Of a DNA stretch of 31,075 nucleotides, positions 6,934 through 15,563 are shown one piece after another. The first letter of the stretch is position 1. The number at the start of each line of letters is the position of its first letter. The DNA comes from Prevotella sp. UBA2711 (GTDB lineage: Bacteria; Bacteroidota; Bacteroidia; Bacteroidales; Bacteroidaceae): the NCBI GenBank assembly GCA_002354095.1, contig DEKX01000006.1, forward strand, positions 1 through 31,075, read 5' to 3'. The position numbers and the translations under genes are program-made. Below the pieces are notes generated by a model that saw only the letters and a program-made list of their open reading frames with translations, was not told the origin of the DNA and made no database searches.

Positions 6934-7602
6934 TTAAATCTTGTAGTCGTCTTCGGAAGCCTCTTCCAACTTGATGTCCGACAAGGGTTTCTTTTCCTGC
7001 TGACGGCCATATTCATAGGTGTCTTCGCCATCTTTCAGAATCAGAGAATCGGGAGACAGTTTTACGATGTCGTAGAGATTGACCTCCTCTTCTTCGCCAG
7101 CACCCTCGCGGATACTGATTAATTCCAGTTTTCCACGTACCAATCTCCATGTCTTATAGGTCAAGGTGCTCTGCTCGATACCTTCGAGAATACCACCCTC
7201 CTTGATACGGAAACCAACCTCATCGCTGCCGTCAAGAGGATTAGGCATCACCCAGTTGCCCAGCAATGCCATTTGATTAACAACAATCAGGGCTTCCGTC
7301 TTCTTGCCATTAGGCACTACCGCCATACGGTCGCCAGTCTCCAAGCCACCGAACACCTGATTATTCTCTCGCGCATAGGTCAGGTCCAATGTAATCGTGT
7401 CGCCCAAATCAGTTACAATCTGGAGCGTATTCATTGCCGAACCTTCACCGCAAACACCATAAATCGTGGGGTCTTGCAAGGCTGTCATATCTACGGTATC
7501 ACTACCATCGTCAAAAGGCACCTTCTGCGTTTTTCCACCACAGCTGCTCATTGTCCATGCAACTGCTGCTACCAACAACATTACAACCGAAATCTTCTTC
7601 AT
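6934..7602 (-). CDS. Lipoprotein with lipocalin-like domain
   Basis: The 222-residue protein has a lipoprotein signal (TMSSC, C21) followed by an acidic linker. The first half includes LQIVTDLGDTITLDLTYARENNQVFGGLETGDRMAV. The second half begins LLGNWVMP and has the alternating beta pattern ending VKLSPDSLILKDGEDTYEYGR seen in Bacteroidales lipocalin-like domains. The C-terminus is very acidic (SDIKLEEASEDDYKI). The ligand and function are unknown. It lies between mazG (20 bases upstream) and rnz (15 bases downstream), probably in one operon. Confidence 0.65.
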   Translation of the reverse strand: MKKISVVMLLVAAVAWTMSSCGGKTQKVPFDDGSDTVDMTALQDPTIYGVCGEGSAMNTLQIVTDLGDTITLDLTYARENNQVFGGLETGDRMAVVPNGKKTEALIVVNQMALLGNWVMPNPLDGSDEVGFRIKEGGILEGIEQSTLTYKTWRLVRGKLELISIREGAGEEEEVNLYDIVKLSPDSLILKDGEDTYEYGRQQEKKPLSDIKLEEASEDDYKI

Positions 7603-7622
7603 AGCTATTTAGTTTTTTTATT

Positions 7623-8417
7623 TTACTTCTCGTTATTTTTTGCTTCATTCCACAGCTTGTCCATCTCTTCCAAGGACATTTCCGTAAGCGGCTTGCCACT
7701 CTTAATGCTGTGCTGTTCTATATAGTTGAACCGACTGATAAACTTCTGGTTGGTCATTTCCAAAGCATTGTCGGGATTCAGTTTGTAAAGACGGGCTGCA
7801 TTGATGACGGAAAAGATGAAATCGCCCAATTCTTTTTCCGAACGCTGCTTATCCTCACGTTTCAGTTCTGCCTCCAGTTCGTCCAATTCTTCACGCACCT
7901 TAGCCCATACGTCCTGCTTGTCTTCCCAATCGAATCCTACATGACGGGCTTTGTCCTGAATGCGATAAGCCTTGATGACGGACGGAAGCGAAGCCGGCAC
8001 ACCGCCAAGAACGGTTTTGTTGCCACCTTTCTCCTTCTGCTTAATCTGTTCCCAGTTGTCCAACACCTCTTCCGCATTCTTTGCCACCACATCGCCATAA
8101 ACGTGTGGATGGCGGAATATCATCTTGTCACACAGCTTGTTACAGACGTCTGCGATATCAAATTGCGCTTTCTCCTCACCTATTCTACTATAGAATACAA
8201 TGTGCAGGAGAACGTCGCCCAACTCCTTGCATATTTCATAATGGTCATCCTTGAGAATGGCATCACTCAACTCATAAGCCTCCTCTATCGTATTGGGACG
8301 GAGCGATTCGTTGGTTTGCTTTCTGTCCCAAGGGCATTCAGTCCTCAGACGGTCCATCACATCCAACAACCTTCCGAAGGCTTCAAGTTTTTCTTCACGC
8401 GTATGTTTTTGTTCCAT
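7623..8417 (-). CDS. mazG: Nucleoside triphosphate pyrophosphohydrolase MazG
   Basis: The 264-residue protein hydrolyses NTPs and dNTPs to the monophosphate and pyrophosphate. Two MazG repeats are visible: the first with CPWDRKQTNESL, EEAYEL (45-50) and KELGDVLLH (64-72), the second with REELDELEAEL and EKELGDFIFSVINAAR. The length matches full two-domain bacterial MazG. The start MEQKHTREEK at 8417 is chosen: the frame stays open upstream, but that part is basic, low-quality sequence overlapping the PAP2 gene and the promoter. It has its own promoter and leads mazG-lipoprotein-rnz. Confidence 0.95.
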   Translation of the reverse strand: MEQKHTREEKLEAFGRLLDVMDRLRTECPWDRKQTNESLRPNTIEEAYELSDAILKDDHYEICKELGDVLLHIVFYSRIGEEKAQFDIADVCNKLCDKMIFRHPHVYGDVVAKNAEEVLDNWEQIKQKEKGGNKTVLGGVPASLPSVIKAYRIQDKARHVGFDWEDKQDVWAKVREELDELEAELKREDKQRSEKELGDFIFSVINAARLYKLNPDNALEMTNQKFISRFNYIEQHSIKSGKPLTEMSLEEMDKLWNEAKNNEK

Positions 8418-8425
8418 AATCGATG

Positions 8426-8457
8426 CAAAAATAAAGAAAAAAAGTGAAAGTTCCAAA
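8426..8457 (-). promoter_or_regulatory. Promoter of mazG
   Basis: On the minus strand, TTTG at 8457-8454, a 20-base spacer, and TATTTTTG at 8433-8426 match the Bacteroidetes consensus. The mazG ATG at 8417 is only 8 bases after the -7 element, so the leader would be very short. It lies in the 80-base gap between the PAP2 gene and mazG. Confidence 0.65.
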
Positions 8458-8497
8458 CTTTTATTACTTTTCTTCCCACGTACCTTATTATATATAA

Positions 8498-9151
8498 CTA
8501 CATGTGGACGCCAAAAGCCGCACAGACGGCAGCGGCAGCGATGGTAAGACAGAGAACGCCAACTGGAACGTAGCAGTTGCTGATAGCGTAGCGAGCCGGA
8601 ATGGTTACACGGCAGTAGAGCCAATATACAAACCAACCTACAAAGCCGCCCCAAAGAAGCCCTACGGTGATGTCGCCCGGATAGTGGACACCCAGATAAA
8701 GACGCGTGTAGCAATTGATGAGCGACCAACCGACAAGGAATATCGTAAGCAGGCGCTGACGCATAAGAAGCGAGAAGAATACAGCCAAGCTGAACGTGTT
8801 GGCAGCATGGGCAGAGAAGAACCCGTAATTACCTCCACGATAGCCATTCACCACATCAACCAAAGAACCAATTTGAGGGTCGTGCGTAGGTCGCCAACGG
8901 GCTACGAGCGGCTTAACGATTTCATCATCCACCGTACCAGCCAAAAGGACACAGAGGCCAGCAGCAAGCAATATCAGGAAAACCTCACGGACGTTCAGGT
9001 TCGTCTTGATGACTACATACAACAAACTCGCATAGAGCGGAATCCACGTAAGGGCGTTGGTCAACGTCAGAATAAGATAGTCGAGATAGAGCGAGTCGCT
9101 GCCATTAACCATCAATAGTAACTGCTTGTCAAACTGTATGATTTCTTCCAT
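8498..9151 (-). CDS. PAP2-family membrane phosphatase
   Basis: This 217-residue protein has about six transmembrane segments and the three phosphatase signatures: K80-x6-R87-P88 (KPLVARWRP), FSAHA at 112-116 (the family's PSGH position, with Ala for Gly), and R150-x5-H156-x3-D160 (TRLYLGVHYPGD). PAP2 enzymes act on lipid phosphates or undecaprenyl pyrophosphate at the inner membrane; the actual substrate is not determined. It follows the BatD-BatE gene by 23 bases and is probably the last gene of that operon. A conserved link to the Bat proteins is not established here. Confidence 0.9.
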   Translation of the reverse strand: MEEIIQFDKQLLLMVNGSDSLYLDYLILTLTNALTWIPLYASLLYVVIKTNLNVREVFLILLAAGLCVLLAGTVDDEIVKPLVARWRPTHDPQIGSLVDVVNGYRGGNYGFFSAHAANTFSLAVFFSLLMRQRLLTIFLVGWSLINCYTRLYLGVHYPGDITVGLLWGGFVGWFVYWLYCRVTIPARYAISNCYVPVGVLCLTIAAAAVCAAFGVHM

Positions 9152-9174
9152 AATTGCTGATTATAATTACAAAG

Positions 9175-11742
9175 TTAAATCGTTTCTATCTGGCGTGTCT
9201 CTATCCACCCTTTCCTACCGTCAGCCATCCGTATTTCTTTCCATTCGCGCATCGATTGGTCGGTCATCGTGACACACGTTCCTTCATGCAGAATGAAAAG
9301 GTCGGTGCCGTTCTTGGAGGGAGTACTCTTGACTGTAGCAGCCGATGTGATGACGATAGCACCGGTACGATGCGTGAGCTTGTGTTTCTGCTGGAAAGCA
9401 AAGAGATTGCTCAACAGGAAAACAATGACAAGGGCAAGGGCTCCGAAGAATCCGAATTTACGCAGCCACATCCTGTCGGAGAAGAGATACAGCAATACCA
9501 AGACAATGGCAATGGCCAAGGTGAACAGTGCGGTACGTGCCCAGGCGTCAACACTCATCAGATTGACCAATGAGTGATACCAGGTGACAAAGAACATCTC
9601 CGACTGAGGGGTTATCTTGTCAATCGTCTTCGAACGTGCCATCTGCAGATTAAAGCGTATGTCATCATCGCCAGGCGACAACAGCAAAGCCCGTTCATAA
9701 TTCAGAATAGCCTTGGTGATATTGTCTGTACGATAATAGGCATTACCCAAGTTGTAATAGAGATCGGCACTAACGCCGCTCTTCAGCAATGCTTCGTAAT
9801 CGGCAATAGCCTGTTGGTAATGCTCCTGTGCATAAGCACTGTCGGCACGCTCCTTGGTGACGGCTGATGCCGAGAGGGGTATCAGCAGGAGCAATGCGAT
9901 AACCGCGGTTTCTTTGACACGAATATGTTTCTTGCCTTTCAGAAAATCTTCAATCTTCATAATAGCTTGTATGGCTGCATCATATACCTTATTCATATTA
10001 CCGCTGGGGTCGCCTGGTGCATAGCGTGCAAATTCGCACTCGTCAAGGGCACCGATAAACAAGCTGACCGTCTCATCGTCAACACCCCGTTCAGTAAGCT
10101 GCTGACTGATGTTCTCGCGTGAAAGTTGAGTGACAGGCATATCGAGTTTGTCGCCGACATATCCCCAAAGAGCACGCAGCACCTCATCATAGAACTCGTT
10201 TTGCTTGCCAGCCTTCAACAACTTGTCAGCCACACGCAGTCGGCGTACAGCCACCTTATTGGCACGCTTGCCGCGCATCTTGCCTATGTTGGCATTTTCA
10301 ATAGCACGATGACGGAATATCACGAAGAGCGAAATAAAGACAGCCAACAGAACGGCTAAGGAAATCCAATAGAAAGCAGACCCGAAGAAGAACTCATCGA
10401 CAGCACGCAGTCGTGTGGCGTCGGTCTTAATATAACGAATGTCCTTATTGAGTTGCTTTACTTCCTCGCTGCTGAAGCTGGCTACACTGCCAGAGCCGTC
10501 ACCCTTTGCCACTTGAATGGTAAAGGGTTGTGAACGAAGAGTCTTATAGCTGTTTGACTGGGTGTCGAAATAGGTAAACTCTACGGGTTGCACCTCGTAT
10601 TTACCCTGATGGCGCGGCACTACCAGAATATCATACACCATGCTGCCCTCAATACCGTTTGTCGTAAGTTTTGTCTGATCGGTAATCTTGGCATCATACT
10701 GGTCGAAGTCTTTGGGAAGATTAACAACCGGCTGCTTAATAAGCTTCAGGTTACCCGTTCCGCTAACCACAACACGGAATGTTACAGGGTCGTTGGCTTT
10801 CACTTCAGCCTTATCCAGTTGGGCAGAGAGCGTGAACGTACCTACACCACCCGAGAAATTGGTAGGACGCGCAGGAAGCGGGTCAACGGTAATGGTAAGT
10901 CCTGGTGCCGTAATCTCTTTCTTAACCTCCATATAACCTGAACCGCCATTGAAGAAAGCCTCGAAGGGGTCCACATTGCGATTCTGCAATACCACCATTC
11001 CCTCATAGGTAATGCTGGGTATTTCCAGTTTGCCTGTTGTCTGAGGGAACATGACATACTGTTGCCAAGTCACCGTACGATACGGACGACCGTTATGCGA
11101 TTCTATCTTAAAGCTCTTCTCCTGAGGCAGAGGAACTTCACGCGTATAGAAGCTCTTCAAATCAGGCATTTTACCACTGAGCGATGTCAAGTCAACAAGC
11201 GTATAAACCTTATACGTGAGAAGAATAGGCTCTTGCTCATGAACGTGACTCTTATTGGCACTGACCTTGATGAAGAGGTCACTGCCTGAGATATGCGTCC
11301 CTGCGGAACGCGTTTGTCCCCCACCCTGCGAACGCTGTCCGCTACCGCTATTGCCTTGCTGAGCAGTACCCGACACCTTGATATGCACTTCGTTGGAATG
11401 GATGGTCTTACCATTCACTGAGGCATGGGCAGCAGGAATGGTAAATGTCCCATTCTTGGTAGCCGAAAGGATATAGGTATAGGTAACGGAGGTAGAACTG
11501 GATGTATGACCGTTCACCATCTGGAAACTGGATTGCGTTGACGTACTTGGTCCCATCAGCACTTCGAAAGCATCAGGTATATTGCCTGCACGGAATCCAC
11601 TGACGTCATCCGTGTTGACGGTATAGCTCAAACGAAACTGTTCACCTACAGCCACCTGTCCTGGTGCCCGTCCGGTAATCTGTTGTGCACAAATCATCAA
11701 TGTGACGACAGACAGATATAAAAAAGTAACAATTCTCTTCAC
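9175..11742 (-). CDS. BatD-BatE fusion protein
   Basis: The 855-residue protein joins two aerotolerance proteins. BatD (residues 1-600) has a signal peptide, a large beta-rich periplasmic region starting RAPGQVAVGEQFRLSY, a transmembrane helix at 456-477, and a helical cytoplasmic part. Then comes a second signal-like segment (KETAVIALLLLIPLSASA, 610-627), a TPR region (YYNLGNAYYRTDNITKAILNY), two membrane helices and an SH3-like end (790-855), which is BatE. The start is a GTG at 11742, with an in-frame TAG nine bases upstream. An internal ATG at residue 595 could in principle start BatE with its own signal. Neighbours are BatB-BatC (20 bases upstream) and PAP2. Confidence 0.88.
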   Translation of the reverse strand: MKRIVTFLYLSVVTLMICAQQITGRAPGQVAVGEQFRLSYTVNTDDVSGFRAGNIPDAFEVLMGPSTSTQSSFQMVNGHTSSSTSVTYTYILSATKNGTFTIPAAHASVNGKTIHSNEVHIKVSGTAQQGNSGSGQRSQGGGQTRSAGTHISGSDLFIKVSANKSHVHEQEPILLTYKVYTLVDLTSLSGKMPDLKSFYTREVPLPQEKSFKIESHNGRPYRTVTWQQYVMFPQTTGKLEIPSITYEGMVVLQNRNVDPFEAFFNGGSGYMEVKKEITAPGLTITVDPLPARPTNFSGGVGTFTLSAQLDKAEVKANDPVTFRVVVSGTGNLKLIKQPVVNLPKDFDQYDAKITDQTKLTTNGIEGSMVYDILVVPRHQGKYEVQPVEFTYFDTQSNSYKTLRSQPFTIQVAKGDGSGSVASFSSEEVKQLNKDIRYIKTDATRLRAVDEFFFGSAFYWISLAVLLAVFISLFVIFRHRAIENANIGKMRGKRANKVAVRRLRVADKLLKAGKQNEFYDEVLRALWGYVGDKLDMPVTQLSRENISQQLTERGVDDETVSLFIGALDECEFARYAPGDPSGNMNKVYDAAIQAIMKIEDFLKGKKHIRVKETAVIALLLLIPLSASAVTKERADSAYAQEHYQQAIADYEALLKSGVSADLYYNLGNAYYRTDNITKAILNYERALLLSPGDDDIRFNLQMARSKTIDKITPQSEMFFVTWYHSLVNLMSVDAWARTALFTLAIAIVLVLLYLFSDRMWLRKFGFFGALALVIVFLLSNLFAFQQKHKLTHRTGAIVITSAATVKSTPSKNGTDLFILHEGTCVTMTDQSMREWKEIRMADGRKGWIETRQIETI

Positions 11743-11762
11743 TTTAAACTATAATCTTTAAT

Positions 11763-13466
11763 TTACCAGTTTTTCTGCAACTTCCTATTCTGCTTCTGAT
11801 GCTGGGCTTTCTTGATACGCTGCTGCGTATTCTTCTCTTCCTGCATGGCAGCATTCAGCAACTGTTCGGCATTTTCTTTGCTCATCTGGGGCTTTTGCTC
11901 CTGTTGCTGTTTCTGTTGTTGCTTCTGTTGGTCTTGCTGGTCCTTATTCTGATCTTTATTCTTGTCTTTGTTCTTGTCTTGCTTGTCCTTATTGTCCTTA
12001 TTCTGCTGATTCTGGTTCTGCTGCTGTTGCTTCTGCTGACGCTTACAGAGTTCCAGATTATAGCGTGTCTCATCGTCATCAGGATTGTTACGCAGCGCCT
12101 CCTTATAAGCCTCAATAGCCTCACCGAACATCTGGTGTCCCTGACAAATCACGCCAATATTATGATAGGCATAGGAACGGCGTTTGGGACTGGTCTCTAT
12201 CTTAGCCGCCTGCTGAAACTGTTCGATGGCCGCTGAATCTTTCTTCTGCGCCAACAATGCATTGCCCAGATTATAGAACGCCTGTGGGTTCTTGGCATTC
12301 CGTTCAAGCGCTTTACGATAGTTTACCTCAGCCTCAGCATATTTGCCACTACGGAACTGCTTGTTACCCTGACGGATATAGTCGCGGTCATTTTGAGCAG
12401 AAGCACCCATCACGACAAAGAGTAGCAACAGCGCGACTGTTTTCTTACGGCTGAAAAGGTGGATATTCTTCAAACGGGGATTCTTGATTTCCAAAATACA
12501 GATCTCGGCAATCAGCAGCAACAATACGATAATGCCGACTGCCTGAAACTGTTCATCGTAATCGCTATACACCGTAGAGGAAGTTTCCTTCTTTGCCAAC
12601 TTGTCGAGTTCACGGTTCAGCTGTTCTTGAGCATTACTATTGTTTGACACGTGGATATAGGCTCCGCCACCAGCTTCCGCCACTTGCTTACACATATCCT
12701 CGTTGAGTGCTGACATAACCGTCTCGCCCGTATTATCCTTCATATAATCGCCCGTACCAGGTATAGGAATGGGAGCACCTTTTGTGGAGCCGATGCCCAA
12801 CAGATAGACACGCATTCCCTTATCCTTAGCTTCCTGAGCAGCTTCAAGTGCACCACCTTCGTGGTCCTCACCGTCAGTAATAACGATGATAGCCTTGCCG
12901 ACACCTTCCTCTTGCGTGAAACTATGCGTAGCCATGTTGATGGCTGTAGCGATATCTGTACCCTGCGTCTCTATGAGCGAAGGATCAATACTGCTGAGAA
13001 ACATCTTGGCAGACACGAAATCGCTCGTAATAGGCAATTGCACGAAAGCCTCACCTGCAAAAACAATCAATCCTATTTTGTCGTTAGTGAAATGATCTAC
13101 GAGATTCTCAACCATCATTTTTGCACGGTCGAGACGACTGGGCGCCACATCCTCTGCCAACATGGAGTTACTGATATCCAGAGCTATGATGGTCTCAATA
13201 CCAGTTCGCTTCTCCTGACTGATACGTGTGCCCATCTGTGGACGGGCAAGCATCACAATAAGCAATGCTAAGGCTGCCAGCAACAGACAGAACTTCACCA
13301 ACGGACGGAAGCGCGACACATCGGGCATTAACTGGCGCACCAGTTCCAGGTCGCCGAAACGACGGAGGCGCTTACGCTGTATCATCACCATCCACCAACG
13401 TATTAGTACCAATACGGGGATGAGCAACAGCAGATAGAGATATATCGGATCTTCGAATCGAAACAT
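11763..13466 (-). CDS. BatB-BatC fusion protein (vWA plus TPR)
   Basis: The 567-residue protein combines BatB and BatC. BatB has N-terminal membrane helices, a von Willebrand A domain with the MIDAS motif DISNS (97-101), T170 and TDGED (197-201), and a further helix at 308-326. BatC follows with the signal-like segment VALLLLFVVMGASAQ (344-358), TPR repeats at about 361-470, a Gln/Asn/Lys-rich stretch (476-528) and a helical basic end. The junction residue L332 is encoded by TTG and is followed by KNIHLFSRKK, as if an old BatC start remained. The metal site is intact. It follows BatA by 7 bases. Confidence 0.9.
   Translation of the reverse strand: MFRFEDPIYLYLLLLIPVLVLIRWWMVMIQRKRLRRFGDLELVRQLMPDVSRFRPLVKFCLLLAALALLIVMLARPQMGTRISQEKRTGIETIIALDISNSMLAEDVAPSRLDRAKMMVENLVDHFTNDKIGLIVFAGEAFVQLPITSDFVSAKMFLSSIDPSLIETQGTDIATAINMATHSFTQEEGVGKAIIVITDGEDHEGGALEAAQEAKDKGMRVYLLGIGSTKGAPIPIPGTGDYMKDNTGETVMSALNEDMCKQVAEAGGGAYIHVSNNSNAQEQLNRELDKLAKKETSSTVYSDYDEQFQAVGIIVLLLLIAEICILEIKNPRLKNIHLFSRKKTVALLLLFVVMGASAQNDRDYIRQGNKQFRSGKYAEAEVNYRKALERNAKNPQAFYNLGNALLAQKKDSAAIEQFQQAAKIETSPKRRSYAYHNIGVICQGHQMFGEAIEAYKEALRNNPDDDETRYNLELCKRQQKQQQQNQNQQNKDNKDKQDKNKDKNKDQNKDQQDQQKQQQKQQQEQKPQMSKENAEQLLNAAMQEEKNTQQRIKKAQHQKQNRKLQKNW
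11883..12041 (-). repeat. Q/N/K/D-rich low-complexity tract in the BatB-BatC gene
   Basis: About 53 codons are almost only Gln, Asn, Lys and Asp, arranged as imperfect units such as KDK, NKDQ, QQKQQQ. It lies between the TPR region and the C-terminal helix. The DNA is a purine-rich (minus-strand) imperfect repeat of CAG/CAA, AAG and AAC codons. It probably forms a flexible linker, and its length may differ between strains. Confidence 0.8.
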
Positions 13467-13473
13467 AATTATT

Positions 13474-14472
13474 CTAAGGCAATTTTCTAAAAATGGTAAT
13501 TCTTAACAGTATTTCAAGTAATAGCAAAAGAACGGCAGCAATAGCGAAGGGCTGATATGCCTCATAGCGCTTGCTGTAGGTCTTCACACTTAATTTGGAT
13601 TTCTCCAACTTGTCAATTTCCTTATAGATATTCTGCAATTCCTTGTTGTTGGTGGCACGATAGAAATCGCCCTCAGTGGCAGCTGCGATGTCGCTCAACG
13701 TCTTACTGTCAATTTCCACGGGTATATTGACATACTGCACACCACCTGCAACAGGCATGGGGTATGGTGCCACTTTGTTGGTACCGACACCAATCGTATA
13801 TACGCGGATACCCAGACTCTTTGCTATCTCTGCTGCTGTCATTGGCGAGATATCACCTCGGTTATTACTACCATCAGTCAGCAATATAACCACCTTGCTC
13901 TTGGCCTTTGACACTTTCAGACGGCTGACAGCATTAGCCAATCCCATTCCGATAGCCGTACCGTCTTCTATTAATCCCCGGGTCGCCAAATCGGTACGTA
14001 CACCATGCAGCAAATTGAGCAGCGATGCATGATCGGTTGTCATAGGACATTGGGTAAATGCTTCACCTGCAAAGATGCTCAATCCGATATTATCATTGGG
14101 ACGCCCTACGATAAATTCAGCAGCCACCTGTTTGGCAGCCTCAATACGATTCGGTTTGAGGTCTTCGGCAAGCATCGAACCGGATACGTCCATTGCCAAC
14201 ATGATATCAATACCTTCTACCGATTTGTTGTTCCATGAATTATGTGTCTGCGGACGGGCAAGTATCAGAATCAGTAATACGAATACCGCAACGCGCAACA
14301 GAAGTTGAATAGGCATCAGTACCACTTTCCAACTACGCGGTGCAAAGCGATACGCATGGGTATCACTCATCCGTATGGTGGGTTCGGTTTTCTTCCTGTA
14401 CATCATGTACCATATTATATAAGGTACAAGCAGAAGCAGGAGAAACAGATATTCTTTATTTGCAAATTCCAT
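13474..14472 (-). CDS. batA: BatA, vWA-domain aerotolerance protein
   Basis: The 332-residue membrane protein has two N-terminal helices (8-24 and 51-72), a vWA domain, and a C-terminal helix (about 310-327). The MIDAS residues are intact: DVSGS (95-99), T172 in DGTAIG, and TDGSNN (199-204). The ARPQ after the second helix and SMLAEDLKPNRIEAAK are typical of BatA. Bat proteins are needed for aerotolerance in Bacteroides fragilis and form a periplasm-facing complex, but the chemistry is unknown. It lies 19 bases after the DUF4381-like gene and 7 bases before BatB-BatC. Confidence 0.92.
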   Translation of the reverse strand: MEFANKEYLFLLLLLVPYIIWYMMYRKKTEPTIRMSDTHAYRFAPRSWKVVLMPIQLLLRVAVFVLLILILARPQTHNSWNNKSVEGIDIMLAMDVSGSMLAEDLKPNRIEAAKQVAAEFIVGRPNDNIGLSIFAGEAFTQCPMTTDHASLLNLLHGVRTDLATRGLIEDGTAIGMGLANAVSRLKVSKAKSKVVILLTDGSNNRGDISPMTAAEIAKSLGIRVYTIGVGTNKVAPYPMPVAGGVQYVNIPVEIDSKTLSDIAAATEGDFYRATNNKELQNIYKEIDKLEKSKLSVKTYSKRYEAYQPFAIAAVLLLLLEILLRITIFRKLP

Positions 14473-14491
14473 CGTTTTTGTTTTCTTCTAA

Positions 14492-15562
14492 TTACATCAC
14501 ATCAGTGAGCACCAACAGCCTATAGACCACAAATGCCAAGATAAGCAGGCTAAGCGTCAGAATGCTTCCTATAGCCCATTTCAGTATTCTGCGGGCTTTC
14601 AACGTACGCTGGTCAGCAACCGACAACTGAGGTTTCTCTTCTTCCACCACCTGTGTCTCCAACTTCGTCTGGTTGATGAAATCAATGGCATTCACGAGGT
14701 TCATATCATTCTCGTTAATCAGGGTGGAATATTTGGCAAACTTCACCAGATCAGCAGTATTGAACAGCTGTCGCAGTTCATCGAGCGACTGCTGGTCACT
14801 GTCTTGGGTCAGACGGTCTATAATCTCAGAACTTGTCATCTCCATCGCCGAGAACTTATAACGTTCTTCGATATAGCGGCGAAGGGTGTCAGTCAGTTTG
14901 GTATAATATTCCTTCTGATTTTCGCTCGACACCATCTTATCGGCCTTTATCTGTTCGATTTCCTTCATGGCCTTCTGATGGGGCAACAATCGTTTCACGA
15001 TCTTAAAGCTCTTGATAATTGGTTTGTTATCACGCAGTCGCACATACAGATAACCGGCTACAACCAATAGCAATAGCATCACAATGCTGCTCCAGAATAT
15101 CGGCGACCAGTCACTCCACTGGAAGGGGTTGTCCTGCACATCCCTGGGACCGAAGAACTGGTTGAGTTTAGTGGTATCGACTTCCACTTCCAGCACCTTC
15201 AGTGCCAGACTTTTCGACTGATAATCCTTACCATTGACTTTCACCTTGAAAGGTGGCAGATAATAAAGATTGCCGTCGAAGGAAGTCAGTGTGTAGATAC
15301 GTGACAGACGCTGTCCTTTGTCAATCGTCTCCTTCTGTTCCTCGCTGGCGCTCAGTACCTCAACACCGGGCACCAGTTGCTGACGAGGCTTGAAGGTAGG
15401 AAACACAACCGTTGCATCAGTAGGAGTTGTAGCTGTCAGCGTGACGTGTACCTGCTGTCCTATAAGTATCTGGATGGAATCTATCTTGGCTTGCACCCCA
15501 ACTTGTGCCATCGTACTGACGGCAATACTTATCAGACTTATCACGAATAATATACGTTTCAT
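14492..15562 (-). CDS. Bat-operon membrane protein, DUF4381/BatD-N-like
   Basis: The 356-residue protein has a signal peptide (to about residue 19, STMAQ) and a beta-rich extracytoplasmic domain (IDSIQILIGQQVHVTLTATTP), resembling the start of BatD. A transmembrane helix follows at about 158-178 (FWSSIVMLLLLVVAGYLYV), then a helical cytoplasmic region with YYTKLTDTLRRYIEERY, and another helix near the C-terminus. This protein regularly sits between DUF58 and BatA in Bacteroidetes operons; its exact function is unknown. It starts 1 base after the DUF58 stop. Confidence 0.8.
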   Translation of the reverse strand: MKRILFVISLISIAVSTMAQVGVQAKIDSIQILIGQQVHVTLTATTPTDATVVFPTFKPRQQLVPGVEVLSASEEQKETIDKGQRLSRIYTLTSFDGNLYYLPPFKVKVNGKDYQSKSLALKVLEVEVDTTKLNQFFGPRDVQDNPFQWSDWSPIFWSSIVMLLLLVVAGYLYVRLRDNKPIIKSFKIVKRLLPHQKAMKEIEQIKADKMVSSENQKEYYTKLTDTLRRYIEERYKFSAMEMTSSEIIDRLTQDSDQQSLDELRQLFNTADLVKFAKYSTLINENDMNLVNAIDFINQTKLETQVVEEEKPQLSVADQRTLKARRILKWAIGSILTLSLLILAFVVYRLLVLTDVM

Positions 15563-15563
15563 G

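Noticed and set aside
11799..12236. Leucine-rich 145-aa open frame on the plus strand
   Set aside because: It is the complement of the Q/K-rich tract of the BatB-BatC gene; its composition is a by-product of that tract and it lacks any start context.
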